In this document: piece after piece, positions 44,441 through 54,938 of the stretch
Numbering within the stretch: the first letter of the stretch is position 1
How the letters are laid out: every line of letters begins with the position of its first letter
Assembly: GCF_038562415.1 (NCBI RefSeq)
Contig: NZ_JBCFBA010000021.1
Span: 37,394-101,393 of the forward strand
Reading direction: 5' to 3'
Source of the DNA: Solidesulfovibrio sp.
GTDB taxonomy: Bacteria > Desulfobacterota > Desulfovibrionia > Desulfovibrionales > Desulfovibrionaceae
Length of the DNA: 64,000 bases
Program-made: the position numbers and the translations under genes
Notes under the pieces: generated by a model
Seen by the model: the letters and a program-made list of their open reading frames with translations, nothing else
The model's database searches: none
What the model was told of the DNA's origin: nothing

Positions 44441-46786
44441 TCAGTACACGCCGCGCTCGTTGAAAAAGGGGCCGTACTTCTTGTCCGTGCCCTTGATGTG
44501 GCCGACCAGCCAGTTTTTCAGGAAGTTCATGACCTCGGTGGTGAGCGCCGCCTTGTTGGCCCGGAAATCGTTGCCGAAGGCGATGACCTGGTCCACGAAC
44601 TTGTCGTGTTCCTTGCGGTGGTTGAGGTAGCCCGGATACTTGTACTGCTCCATGAGCTTTTCCTCGTAGCCGAAGTGCTCCACCGCGTACTCCTCCAGTT
44701 CGCGCAGGATGGCCTCCACCTGGCTTTTCCCCTTGCCGGAGCGCATGGCCTCGTGCAGGTCGCAGATCATCTGCACGAGTTTGCGGTGCTGGCTGTCGAT
44801 CTCCCGGAGGCCCACGGCCAGGGAATCGTCCCATTGCAGGATGCCGCCGCCGATGGAGCAGGCGTTGGCGCCGCCGTTGCCCGAAGGTTTCGGTGCCGCG
44901 GCCGGTGCCTTGGCCGGCCGCGACGGGGCGGCGGACAAGGGCGTGGCTTTCACCGCCGGACGGGTAGCCTGGGGCAGGGCCTTGGCCTGGGCCGGCCGCG
45001 ACGGCGGCAGGGGCCGACGCGAGGGCGCGGCCACGGCACGCGGGGCGGCGGCGACCACGCGGCGGGTGGCGGGCTCCTCGCCGGTCATGCGGCGGATGAC
45101 GTCGTCGAGCTCGCCGGCCAGGGCCGACAGGGCCGACAGGGCCTGGGTGGCCGTTTCCATGCCCTCGGCCGTGTCGCCGGCGATGCGGTTGACCTCGTCC
45201 ACGGCCCGGCTGATCTCCTCGGAGGTGGCGGACTGTTCCTCCGAGGCCGTGGCGATGGATTCGACTTGCGTGGCGGTGGTTTCGACGATGCCGACGATCT
45301 CGTCCATGAACCGGCCCGAGGCGGCGGCGGATTGGGTGCTCTCCTCGATGCCGGCGGCGGCGGATTCCACGGCGGCGATGTTCTCCCGGGCCTGGCCCTG
45401 GATGGAGACCACGGCGTCGCCGACCTCCTTGGTGGCGGCCATGGTCTTTTCGGCCAGCTTTCTGACCTCGTCGGCCACCACGGCGAAGCCCCGCCCGGCG
45501 TCGCCGGCCCGGGCGGCCTCGATGGCGGCATTGAGCGCCAGCAGGTTGGTCTGGTCGGCGATGTCGGAGATGACGTTCATGATGTGGCCGATGTTGTCGG
45601 CCTGCTGGCCCAGGCGGGTCATGGACTCCTTGAGCTCCAGGATGCGCCGGCGGATGGTTTCGATGGAGGTCACGGCCGAGCGGACGCCCTCGGCGCCGGT
45701 GATGGCCTTGGACTTGGCCTCGCCGGCGCTGACCGCGGCCGAGGCGGCGTTTCTGGCCACTTCGAGCACCGTGGCGTTCATCTCCTCCATGGCCGTGGCC
45801 GTTTCGATCATGCGGTCGCGCTGGTGCCTGGCGCCGCCGGCCACCTGTTCGGTCTCGGCCAGCAGGTTGCCGGAGGCGTCCAGCATGGATTCGGACACGG
45901 CCCGGGCCTTGCCGGCGGCTTCGTGCATCTTCCCCAGCAGCTCGCCCGTGCGCGCTTCCTGCTCCTTGGCCGACAGCAGGGCCGCGTCGGCCTCGGCGGC
46001 GTGGCGCTCGGACTCTTCGCCCTTCTGGCGCGCCTTGGCCATGTTGGCTTCCAGGGAGGCGACCATGCTGGTCATGGCGTCGCGCAGGTCGGCCAACTCC
46101 GGCGGATACGCGCCCTCGGGCCGGACCGACAGGTCGCCGCCGGCGATGGCCGCCGCGAACCGGCGCAGCCGGTCCAGGGGCCGCTGCAGGGTGCGGCCGA
46201 GCGTGGCCAGCACGAGCAGGAGGACCACCGCGCCCGCGGCCAGGCAGGCGCTCTCGATGGCCATGAGCCGGCCGAGGTCGTCCTGGTCCTCCCGCAGTAC
46301 GACGTCCAGGGCCTTGTCCAGGGCGGCCGTCAGTGCCGCGGAGGAGGCCATGACCTTTTCCACGGCCATGTCGCCGGCATCGGCCGACAAGGCCGCGACA
46401 TCGTCGGTGAAGGCCTTGATCAGGCGGGCGACGTCCGCGTACAGGGCGGCGGCTTCCGGCTCCGGGGCCTGGATGACGAAATTGCGCGAGCCGGCCCGAA
46501 ACTCGCCGCCCTTGGTCAACACCGCCTCGGCCTGTTCCAGGGCGTCGAACCGGGAACGAAACGAGGCGAGCCAGTCCGGGGCGGCGGTGCCGGCCTTGAG
46601 TTGGCGCACCTTGATCACGGCTTCCTTGGCGATCTGATGGGCCTGTTCCCGTTGCAGGGCGGTTAGGGCGGCGGTTTGCCCGTCCGCCTTCTGATCTTGG
46701 TAGATGCTCCATGTGGGCACGAACATGACGCAACTCAAAAGGAACATGAGGCCAAGCGAGCAAAGGACCTGAAGACGGATGCTCAT
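44441..46786 (-). CDS. Chemoreceptor fused to C-terminal bacteriohemerythrin
   Basis: The 781-residue protein starts at the ATG at 46786, behind AAGGAGAACC. It has TM1 (about 5-25), a periplasmic four-helix sensor, TM2 near 185-205, HAMP and a full signalling domain. After an Ala/Pro-rich linker (about 580-645) comes a hemerythrin domain: [20 protein letters not shown] and HIKGTDKKY supply the His/Glu ligands for a di-iron site that binds O2. This is the DcrH type of receptor known from Desulfovibrio, used for avoidance of oxygen. Confidence 0.94.
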   Translation of the reverse strand: MSIRLQVLCSLGLMFLLSCVMFVPTWSIYQDQKADGQTAALTALQREQAHQIAKEAVIKVRQLKAGTAAPDWLASFRSRFDALEQAEAVLTKGGEFRAGSRNFVIQAPEPEAAALYADVARLIKAFTDDVAALSADAGDMAVEKVMASSAALTAALDKALDVVLREDQDDLGRLMAIESACLAAGAVVLLLVLATLGRTLQRPLDRLRRFAAAIAGGDLSVRPEGAYPPELADLRDAMTSMVASLEANMAKARQKGEESERHAAEADAALLSAKEQEARTGELLGKMHEAAGKARAVSESMLDASGNLLAETEQVAGGARHQRDRMIETATAMEEMNATVLEVARNAASAAVSAGEAKSKAITGAEGVRSAVTSIETIRRRILELKESMTRLGQQADNIGHIMNVISDIADQTNLLALNAAIEAARAGDAGRGFAVVADEVRKLAEKTMAATKEVGDAVVSIQGQARENIAAVESAAAGIEESTQSAAASGRFMDEIVGIVETTATQVESIATASEEQSATSEEISRAVDEVNRIAGDTAEGMETATQALSALSALAGELDDVIRRMTGEEPATRRVVAAAPRAVAAPSRRPLPPSRPAQAKALPQATRPAVKATPLSAAPSRPAKAPAAAPKPSGNGGANACSIGGGILQWDDSLAVGLREIDSQHRKLVQMICDLHEAMRSGKGKSQVEAILRELEEYAVEHFGYEEKLMEQYKYPGYLNHRKEHDKFVDQVIAFGNDFRANKAALTTEVMNFLKNWLVGHIKGTDKKYGPFFNERGVY
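45440..45574 (-). repeat. 135-bp inverted repeat in chemoreceptor gene, arm 2
   Basis: This is the partner of 43837-43971, lying in the signalling tip of the opposing hemerythrin-fused receptor about 1.5 kb away. Confidence 0.9.
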
Positions 46787-46888
46787 GCGGTTCTCCTTGG
46801 CCCCGGAGCGGAGAAAAACTCCCCCAACGACTTCCGGGGTGCCGCCTTTCCAGCATGCCCCCGCCCGGAAAGTCAATGGACATTTTTG

Positions 46889-47674
46889 TTATCGAAACAG
46901 TGCGCTTCCGGCCGAAAGGAGGGCCTCCAGCTCGGCGTCGCGAAGGGACAGCCGCTTGCGCAGCCGGGCGATCTCCTCGCCGGGATCGAACAGCGGGTAG
47001 TCGCTGCCAAAAAGGATGCGCTCGCGCGGATGGCCGGAAACGATGCGGGCCAGGGTGTCGTCGTCGATGAAGGCCAGGGTGCTCGACGTGTCGATGTAGA
47101 CGTCCTTGCCGATGAGGTGCTCCAGGGCATAATTCCAGTGGAGATAGCCCCCCATGTGGGCGGCGATGACCGTCAGGTTGGGGAAATCCCGCACAATGGC
47201 CGCCACCTTGGCCGGGCAGGAGTTGTTCCGATCGGGCGGCAGCCGGTCGCCCACGTGGAGCATGACCGTAAACCGCCCGGACAGGGCCTCGAAGATGGGC
47301 CACAGCTTGCGGTCGTCCAGGCGGAAACCCTGAAAATCGGCGTGGAACTTGATGCCTTTGATGCCGTTGCGCCACAGCCGGTCGAGTTCGCGCTCGAAAT
47401 CGGGAAAGTCGGTGTGCAGGGTGCCGAAGGCCAGGATGGCCGGGTTTTCCCGGTGGATGCGGATGGCCCAGTTGTTGGCCGGGACCACCTGGGCCGGGGC
47501 GGTGGCCGCGTTGTGGACCACGACCTTGTCCAGGCCGGCGGCCTTGGCCCGGGCCAGCAGGTCGTCGATTTCGCCCGTGCCCACGGGGTGGATGCCGTAG
47601 TGGCCTTCGAGTTGGGCCAGGACCTTGTCAGCGATTTTCGGATGATAGGCGTGCGTATGGATGTCGATGAACAT
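46889..47674 (-). CDS. Amidohydrolase-family (TIM-barrel) protein
   Basis: The protein begins MFIDIHTHAY, the metal-binding HxH motif of amidohydrolase-2 enzymes. It has KFHADF, the later metal His in AAHMGG and the Asp in LFGSDYP. The ATG at 47674 gives 261 residues; a TTG at 47686 is possible. No ribosome site is visible, so translation may depend on the thioesterase gene that ends 24 bases upstream. Members of this family decarboxylate or hydrolyse small acids; the substrate is unknown. Confidence 0.87.
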   Translation of the reverse strand: MFIDIHTHAYHPKIADKVLAQLEGHYGIHPVGTGEIDDLLARAKAAGLDKVVVHNAATAPAQVVPANNWAIRIHRENPAILAFGTLHTDFPDFERELDRLWRNGIKGIKFHADFQGFRLDDRKLWPIFEALSGRFTVMLHVGDRLPPDRNNSCPAKVAAIVRDFPNLTVIAAHMGGYLHWNYALEHLIGKDVYIDTSSTLAFIDDDTLARIVSGHPRERILFGSDYPLFDPGEEIARLRKRLSLRDAELEALLSAGSALFR

Positions 47675-47698
47675 GTCGGAATGCAAGGGGGGAGAGGT

Positions 47699-48133
47699 TT
47701 AGAAGGAAAACAGTTCGCGCAGCCAGGCCGGGACGGGAACGGGCCGTCCCTTCGGCGAGGTGCAGGCATGCACGGTCTCGCCCACGGCCAGGAGCGCGGC
47801 CTCGTCCGGGGGGCCGAAAACCTGGTAGACGAAGGAAACCGAAGCCCGGCCCCAGGCACTGATGGCCGTTCGCACCACGACCTCGTCGTCGTAGTGTGCC
47901 GGGCGCAGGTAACGCACGGCCAGGTCGCGCACGGGCAGCCAGACGCCGCGCGCCTCGACCTCGGCGTAGCTCATGCCGCGCTCGCGGATGAACTGTCCCC
48001 GGCCCCGCTCGAACCAGTGGGGATAATGCCCGTAGTAGGCATAGCCCATGCGGTCCGTCTCGCCGTAGGACACGGTCAGGCGCAGCCGGCAGTCGGGGCC
48101 GGGAAATTCCTCGGGTTTGATGATCAGCGCCAT
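47699..48133 (-). CDS. YbgC/4-hydroxybenzoyl-CoA-type acyl-CoA thioesterase
   Basis: A 144-residue hotdog-fold thioesterase with the catalytic Asp in GETDRMGYAYYGHYPHWFE, the family signature. It hydrolyses acyl-CoA or acyl-ACP. It lies 9 bases after the ApgM-type gene and before the amidohydrolase gene, so the three are likely cotranscribed. Confidence 0.92.
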   Translation of the reverse strand: MALIIKPEEFPGPDCRLRLTVSYGETDRMGYAYYGHYPHWFERGRGQFIRERGMSYAEVEARGVWLPVRDLAVRYLRPAHYDDEVVVRTAISAWGRASVSFVYQVFGPPDEAALLAVGETVHACTSPKGRPVPVPAWLRELFSF

Positions 48134-48142
48134 GAAAATCCG

Positions 48143-49354
48143 CTATCCTTGCCGCATCCAGTCGATGGCCCGGGGCAGCAAGGCATGCCCCGGGGCGACG
48201 GCCAGGCCGGTCGCGGCCGCGTCGCGTTCGGTGAAGGCCGCGACACCCGAGGGCGTTACCCCCCTTGCCCAGAAAAGGAAAGGCACGGGGTCGGCGGCAT
48301 GGGTGCGGATGGCGAGGGGCGTCAGGTGGTCGCAGGCGATGACCAGGGCGGCCGTATCGCCAAGGGCCGCGAGCATGGGCGCCACGATGCGGGCGTCGAA
48401 GCGGGCCACGGCCTCGGTCTTGCCGGCCGCGTCGCCGCCGTGGCCGCACTCGTCCGGGGCCTCGACGTGGACGAAAACGAAATCGCCGTCCTGTAAAAAT
48501 TCCAACGCAGCCGCCACCTTGCCTTCATAATTGGTATCGAGCAGGCCCGTGGCCCCGGGCACGTCGAGGACGTCCATGCCGGCCGCCCGGCCCAGGCCCT
48601 TGACCAGGTCCACGGCCGAGACCACCGCCCCGCGCAGGCCGAAGGTCGCGGTGAAATCCGGCAGGGTCAGCGCCCTGCCCTGGCCCCAGGGCCATACGGC
48701 GTTGGCTTTGCTGGGGTTGCCCGGCCCGGACAGGACGGCGGCGGCTTTGCGCACGAAATCCCACAGCGCCGGCACGCGGCGAAACTCCCCCAGGTCGGCG
48801 GCGATGCCCTGGTCGGTGATGTCGTGGGGCGGGCGCACGGCCAGCCGCGCCTCTTCCCGGCCGGCCGCGCCCCGGGCCACCAGCAGGTGGCGGTACTGCA
48901 CGCCGGGGAAAAGCGCGTAGTCCTCGGGCAGGCACTCCCGGCCCAGGCGCTCCACCAGGGCGGTGGACACCGCGGTGGCGATATGGCCGGCCGAGTAGTC
49001 GCGCATGCGCCCGTCGTCGGCGAAAGCGCTCACCGTCACCGTGTTGAGCCGAAAGACCACGTCGTCGGGCGCCAGGGAAAGCCCCATGGCCGCCGCCTCG
49101 ATGGGGCCGCGCCCGGTGTGGTGGCTGCCCGGGTCGAAGCCCAGAAGCGACATGTTGGCCACATCCGACCCCGGCGCCAAGCCCTCGGGCACGGTGCGGC
49201 AAAGCCCGACCCGCCCTTCCCGGGCCAGCCGGTCCATGACCGGGGTGGCGGCCGCTTCCATGGGCGTCCTGCCGCCCAGGGCCTCGACGGGCCGGTCGCC
49301 CATGCCGTCGGCGATGAGGAAAACGAGCTTGGTGGGGGGAGAGGAGAAAGACAA
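48143..49354 (-). CDS. ApgM-type phosphoglycerate mutase, probable homoserine kinase
   Basis: The 403-residue alkaline-phosphatase-superfamily enzyme has the metal/phosphate motifs IADGMGDRP, SDVANMSLLGFDP (phospho-Ser), HVEAPDECGHGG and CDHLTPL, as in cofactor-independent phosphoglycerate mutase. In Desulfovibrio this subfamily, encoded with hom and an aminotransferase, is thought to be the homoserine kinase for threonine synthesis. The same neighbours are here. The start is TTG at 49354, supported by GGAGG at 49365-49361, which lies inside repeat copy C. No ATG alternative exists without loss of the N-terminal motif. Confidence 0.85.
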   Translation of the reverse strand: MSFSSPPTKLVFLIADGMGDRPVEALGGRTPMEAAATPVMDRLAREGRVGLCRTVPEGLAPGSDVANMSLLGFDPGSHHTGRGPIEAAAMGLSLAPDDVVFRLNTVTVSAFADDGRMRDYSAGHIATAVSTALVERLGRECLPEDYALFPGVQYRHLLVARGAAGREEARLAVRPPHDITDQGIAADLGEFRRVPALWDFVRKAAAVLSGPGNPSKANAVWPWGQGRALTLPDFTATFGLRGAVVSAVDLVKGLGRAAGMDVLDVPGATGLLDTNYEGKVAAALEFLQDGDFVFVHVEAPDECGHGGDAAGKTEAVARFDARIVAPMLAALGDTAALVIACDHLTPLAIRTHAADPVPFLFWARGVTPSGVAAFTERDAAATGLAVAPGHALLPRAIDWMRQG

Positions 49355-49359
49355 GGGGA

Positions 49360-49408
49360 GCCTCCGGCGGCCAGGGAGAAACTTTTTGAAAAAAGTTTCT
49401 CCTGGACC
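49360..49408 (-). repeat. Intergenic hairpin repeat, copy C (inverted)
   Basis: On the minus strand this reads GGTCCAGG, an inner stem of GAGAAACTTTTT against AAAAAGTTTCTC, then CCTGGCCGCCGGAGGC. The frame is the same as in copies A and B, but the inner stem is AT-rich. The terminal GGAGG is the ribosome site of the downstream ApgM-type gene. Confidence 0.82.
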
Positions 49409-49422
49409 CTCTTCAAAAACTT

Positions 49423-50067
49423 TTAATGGGGGGCGGCGGGCGTCACGCGTCGCCGGTTGTCGTTGGGGGAGAGGTATTCCAGGTGATCGGCCGTGGCCCG
49501 GGCGACGGCCTCGCCATGGCAGCGGGCCACGAGGCGCAGGCCCAGGTCGATGCCGGCGCTGATGCCGGCCGAGGTCAGGACATGGCCGTCGGCCACCACG
49601 TGCTCGTCGCCTACGACCGTGACCGCGGGGAAGGCGTCGCGCATCCAGGGCAGCGACCGCCAGTGGGTGGTGGCCCGCCGGCCGTCCAGGAGTCCGGCCT
49701 GGCCGAGCAGCATGGAACCGGTGCACACGCCGGCCAGGGTTTCCACCCGCGAGCCCGTGACGCGAATCCAGTCGATCAGGGACGCGTCGCCAAGGGCCGC
49801 CCGCACGCCCCAGCCGCCCGGCACCAGCAGGATGTCCGGGGCCGGGCAATCGGCCAAGGTCACGTCGGGCAGAAAGCGGGCGCCGTTGGCGCTGGCCACC
49901 GGGTCCAGCCCGGCGGCGGCCAGGCGGACGTGAAACGGCGACGACTCTTCCCGACGTTTGGCCTCGTCGAGCCGGCAGGCGGAAAGCGCTTCATAGGGGC
50001 CGCAGAAATCGAGCAGTTCCACGTCCGGGAAGACCAGGATCACGACATTTTTCCGCTGCATGGCCAT
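49423..50067 (-). CDS. DJ-1/PfpI-family protein
   Basis: The 214-residue protein has the class I glutamine-amidotransferase-like fold with the nucleophile Cys in AGVCTGSMLLG and the opening KNVVILVFPDVELLDFCGP. It most resembles isonitrile hydratase-like and stress-related DJ-1 members. AGAGGG lies before the ATG at 50067; a second ATG at 50061 is possible. It sits between hom and the ApgM-type gene and is bracketed by inverted copies of the hairpin repeat, as though inserted in that operon. Confidence 0.87.
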   Translation of the reverse strand: MAMQRKNVVILVFPDVELLDFCGPYEALSACRLDEAKRREESSPFHVRLAAAGLDPVASANGARFLPDVTLADCPAPDILLVPGGWGVRAALGDASLIDWIRVTGSRVETLAGVCTGSMLLGQAGLLDGRRATTHWRSLPWMRDAFPAVTVVGDEHVVADGHVLTSAGISAGIDLGLRLVARCHGEAVARATADHLEYLSPNDNRRRVTPAAPH

Positions 50068-50151
50068 GTGCCCTCTTTCGTTTTCGCTCCCCAGCAAAAA
50101 TCCGGCTTGCGCCGGAATGTCATGCAACCCGATCCACCGCCAAAGCCCTTT

Positions 50152-50206
50152 CCCCCGGTGGGGGTGGTCCAGGAGGGGCGTCACGCCCCTCCTGGCCGCC
50201 GGAGGC
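50152..50206 (+). repeat. Intergenic hairpin repeat, copy B
   Basis: The unit contains CCCCC-GGT-GGGGG, then GGTCC and the 12-bp stem CCAGGAGGGGCG/CGCCCCTCCTGG (50169-50195), then GCCGCCGGAGGC. It is nearly the same as copy A outside the inner stem, and lies between the hom stop and the pfpI start. Confidence 0.85.
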
Positions 50207-50232
50207 ATCTTCCCTGCCTTTCCCTCTTCCCC

Positions 50233-51530
50233 CTACAACACCCGAAAGTGCACCGTACCCGGCTTGATGAACGGCATGTCGGCCGCGTCGTCGAGCACGC
50301 CCTGGATGGCGCGTTCGGCGGCCTCGTGGGTGAGGAAGACGATGGGCACGTAGCCGTCCTCGGGTTCGCCCTTCTGCACGGCCTGGCGGATGCTCACGCC
50401 GTGCACGCCCATGGATTTGGAGATGGCGGCCATGACGCCGGGCTGGTCCTTGACCGTGAAATGGATGTAGTGCGGGCAGACGGCGTCCATGGGGTCGAGC
50501 AGCGTCGCCTCGGGCAGGGGTTCGGTGAGAAAGCCCGTGTTGTTGGGCACCATGCAGGCCCGGGACAGGGCCATGATGTCGGCCAGCACGGCGCTGCCCG
50601 TGGGCAGGTCGCCGGCGCCCTTGCCGTGGAGGATGATGGGCCCGGAGGCGTCGCCCTCCACGCGCACGGCGTTGAACGCCCCCCGGACGCTGGCCAGGAG
50701 GTAGTCCTTGTGCACGAGCATGGGGCACACCCCGGCCACGAGCTTGCCGTCCGCGTCGTGGACCTGGCCGATGAGCTTGATGACGTAGCCGAATTCGTCG
50801 GCGAAACGGATATCGTCGGGCGTGACGCGGGTGATGCCTTCGACGAAAAGCCGGGCCAGGGGCAGGTTCTGCCCGTAGGCCAGGCGGATGAGCAGGATGA
50901 GCTTGTGGGCGGCGTCGAGGCCCTCGATATCGAGCGTCGGGTCGGCCTCGGCGTAGCCCAGTTCCTGGGCCTTGCGCAGGGCCTCGGCAAAGGGCAGGCC
51001 CTTGTCGCTCATGCTGCTTAAAATGTAGTTGGCCGTGCCGTTTAATATGCCGATGATGCTCTTGATACGGTTGCCGGCCAGGGATTCCTTGAGGGTGGCG
51101 ACAATGGGGATGGCCCCGGCGCAGCTGGCCTCGTAGTAGAGCCCCAGGCCCTTGCGCGCGGCCAGGGCGAAGAGTTCCGGGCCGCGCGCGGCCAGCAGGG
51201 CCTTGTTGGCCGTGACCACGTGCTTGCCGGCGCAAAGCGCCTGGTGGATGAGGTCGAAGGCCGCGTCGATGCCGCCCATGAGCTCGACCACGATGTCGAT
51301 GTCCGGGTCGCCGATGAGCGCCCCGGGGTCGTCGGTGAGCACGACGCCCTGGCCCAGGCTGACGGCGCGCGGCTTGCCGAGGCTGCGCACCAGGACCTTC
51401 GTCAGGACGAGGCGGCGGCCCAGGCGCCGGGCGATCCACTCGGCGTTGCGTTGGAGAATGGCCACGAGGCCGGACCCGACAGTGCCGAGCCCGGCCAGAC
51501 CGATACGGACGGGAGCGTCGCTTGCGGCGT

Positions 51531-51534
<4 letters not shown>
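50233..51534 (-). CDS. hom: Homoserine dehydrogenase
   Basis: Hom reduces aspartate semialdehyde to homoserine, the branch point for threonine and methionine. The 433-residue protein has the NAD(P) motif GLGTVGSGL near residues 13-21, the substrate motif [10 protein letters not shown], the catalytic region [16 protein letters not shown] and a C-terminal ACT domain ([12 protein letters not shown]) for feedback by threonine. It overlaps the aminotransferase stop in ATGA. The open frame continues upstream only by chance. Confidence 0.96.
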
Positions 51535-52703
<1,169 letters not shown>

Positions 52704-52819
52704 GCCCTGGACTCCTTTTGAGGGGGCTTGATGATGCCGAGGGGGGAGCATAGCCGTGGGAAGAGTGCTCTGTAAAGTGTTGCGATGCAAAGAACGGAAC
52801 GAATTGCCGTGATTTTTTC

Positions 52820-52848
52820 TTGACCGTCGGGGCGCAACCGTTTATCAA
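52820..52848 (+). promoter_or_regulatory. Promoter of tRNA-Ser
   Basis: TTGACC (52820-52825) and TATCAA (52843-52848) are 17 bases apart, placing the start site about 4 bases before the tRNA 5' end. Confidence 0.55.
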
Positions 52849-52858
52849 GCCGTTTTGC

Positions 52859-52955
<97 letters not shown>

Positions 52956-52972
52956 TATTTCAGATGATGAAG

Positions 52973-52999
52973 AAAAGCCGTCCAACCTGGGCGGCTTTT
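52973..52999 (+). terminator. Terminator of tRNA-Ser
   Basis: AAAAGCCG (52973-52980) pairs with CGGCTTTT (52992-52999) around an 11-base loop; CGCTTTT follows. Confidence 0.75.
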
Positions 53000-53328
53000 C
53001 GCTTTTATGACCACGCTTGGCGAGTAGCCGCGCCGCCAACCTGTCCAATCCATCCGGAACACCTCGCTCTTCTCGCTTAGCCGGACAGAAAGGGGTTCAT
53101 GCTTCTCATTGGGCTGGCCGGGAGATTCGTTTGACGGACTGACCTTTTGGGATTAAATGTAAGCACTTCAAATTGTCCTTGATACCGTGGATGATTTGAC
53201 TTTGTTCTTCAGACTGACGAGAAACAGAAACTGGAATTCATCCGGAATGGTATTGTATGACCTGCTGTCATACAGACTTGATAGAGTTTGTCGCAGGATG
53301 ATGCAGGGTGTCCTTGAAGGAGTGGACG
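53000..53328. other. Intergenic region at the tRNA-Ser patch border
   Basis: The first 100 bases are GC-rich, after which composition drops sharply near 53,150. I see no gene, no second copy of the tRNA 3' end, and no clear promoter. Confidence 0.4.
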
Positions 53329-54675
53329 ATGGATTCGCTGTTTGGGGAGTATGATATTATTCTTTCTGCTGGATTAGCCTGCCGACCTGCCATATCATTA
53401 AAGCGAAACAACCTTAGATTGTTTTCTGTTCCGCAAGAATACATGATGCGATACGGCCTGGATGCTTTGGCAAAACTGTACGAAACCTGTTTCGCTAATT
53501 TTTTTGTAGATATAACATACGAAGGCGCGCATAGTGACAAGTACTGGGTGAAAGACAATGCAACAGAAATGGTATCAATACACCATTTCCCCTTGAGTCT
53601 TTCGAAGGCCAGGGGGTATGTCATGTTTCATGAAACCATGAGAAATAGAATAGCTCGCATGTACAGGATGATGTATTTGGCATAAAATATGCTATTTCTA
53701 TCAAACAGGAACGAATCAATCGAGTCTCTTGCGATGTTCAGGGATAGGATTAATAGTGTTTTTCCTGGTAAGAAGTTTAAAATGTTGAATGTTATATCAT
53801 GTAATGAAGATATTTTTGAGCTTTCAAGGACTGCGGACGGTATCTATCAGGCCAAGTTTAACGATGCGCCCTCCGATGCTTCGCGCCAAGCCGACGGCAA
53901 CATACAAAAATGGGACCTCCTGTTGTCTAAGTTTCGTGTAAGCAAGAAAATAGCGGAGGCGTATGCTTCGATGAAATCTACAATTACTCCGGTAAAAAAA
54001 AGTTTCTTACAGTGCTTCGATGCGATTTGCGACGAAGACGTTGCTGCGGCTGGATTGGAAGGTAACGACGGTGACGCCGGCGCGAGAAGCGAGAAGCTTT
54101 CTGTTCTTTTCATGCGGTATAAGGAACAAGAAAATCAGGTTAGCATTTTACAAAAAGACTTCTGCAAAGCAGAGGAAAATCTGAACAATGTCAAGAAAAA
54201 ATTGAAAGAGGTAATGGCAAAGTATGACAAGCTATGTTTTGATTACAACAACATGGAACATTGTATTGCGTCGTACAACAAAGCGATTGAGTGCAAAGAC
54301 GACTTAATCGTTCAATTTAGCGAGGAATTGAATGTCAAGACCAAAGATATTGATCTATTGTGTCACGAGAAATGTGAATGCGAAAAAATGATGTGTGATA
54401 TAAAGAGTGGTCGGGATAAAATCGAAGCATCTCTTGATGCTGTGCTCAATGAAAGAGACATCCTCTTGCGCGATATTTTTTTTCTTAGCCAGTACGTCCC
54501 AAATTCAGCTTTATCCAAGATTCATTTTGACGAAAAATATTACCTAGAAGTCAATAAAGATGTCGGCACAGCGATTACGCAACATGCTATTGGCTCGGGA
54601 TTGCAGCATTGGCTTCTCTACGGATTTCAGGAATCCCGATCTGTTTTGTTTTCCGATGACGCTATCCATTCGTGA
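53329..54675 (+). pseudogene. Interrupted DUF1796-like (papain-like peptidase fold) gene
   Basis: Two frames in the same phase, 53329-53685 and 53689-54675, read as one protein split by a TAA at 53683-53685. The first part (AAGGAG 6 bases before ATG 53329) matches the DUF1796 start: YDIILSAGLAC, LRLFSVP and VSIHHFPLS. After the stop, NMLFLSNRNES continues the expected strand. The expected PFDWM-type motif is replaced by VPQEYMM. The later part has a coiled coil (about residues 255-385 of the joined product) and an ending FDEKYYLEVNKDV like repeats in surface-glycan proteins. The region is AT-rich, so foreign. The second frame has no ribosome site. Confidence 0.7.
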
Positions 54676-54938
54676 CCGCCTTCGGCTTTGCGCCACGGCG
54701 TTTCCTTGCGCGACAGCGCGATCCGGCGGGCTGGCCGGCATTCACCCTGGCCGCTGGCGAAGTTTCCCGGTATTGGCCATAAGCGCGTTTGCCCAAGTCT
54801 GCACGCCGCGACGGCCGAGGCCAAACGGCCGACCAGCCGGGACGAGACCGGATGGGCCGCACGGCCTGCTCATCGGCGACACACGGGTCGCGCTCGTGCA
54901 GCATCGTGAACCATGCTTCGAAAAGGAACTCCGCATGG
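54676..54938. other. Transition from AT-rich patch to GC-rich DNA
   Basis: Composition returns to high GC at about 54,665. Several short frames overlap on both strands, but none shows a known domain, ribosome site or codon bias. I regard it as non-coding or eroded sequence. Confidence 0.4.

Noticed and set aside
43677..47375. Open frame of over 1,200 codons through the hemerythrin chemoreceptor
   Set aside because: It is a shadow of the real minus-strand receptor gene in another frame, with Arg/Pro-rich low-complexity sequence.
53268..53624. Minus-strand frame opposite the DUF1796-like gene
   Set aside because: The plus strand has a good ribosome site and family resemblance; the minus frame has neither.
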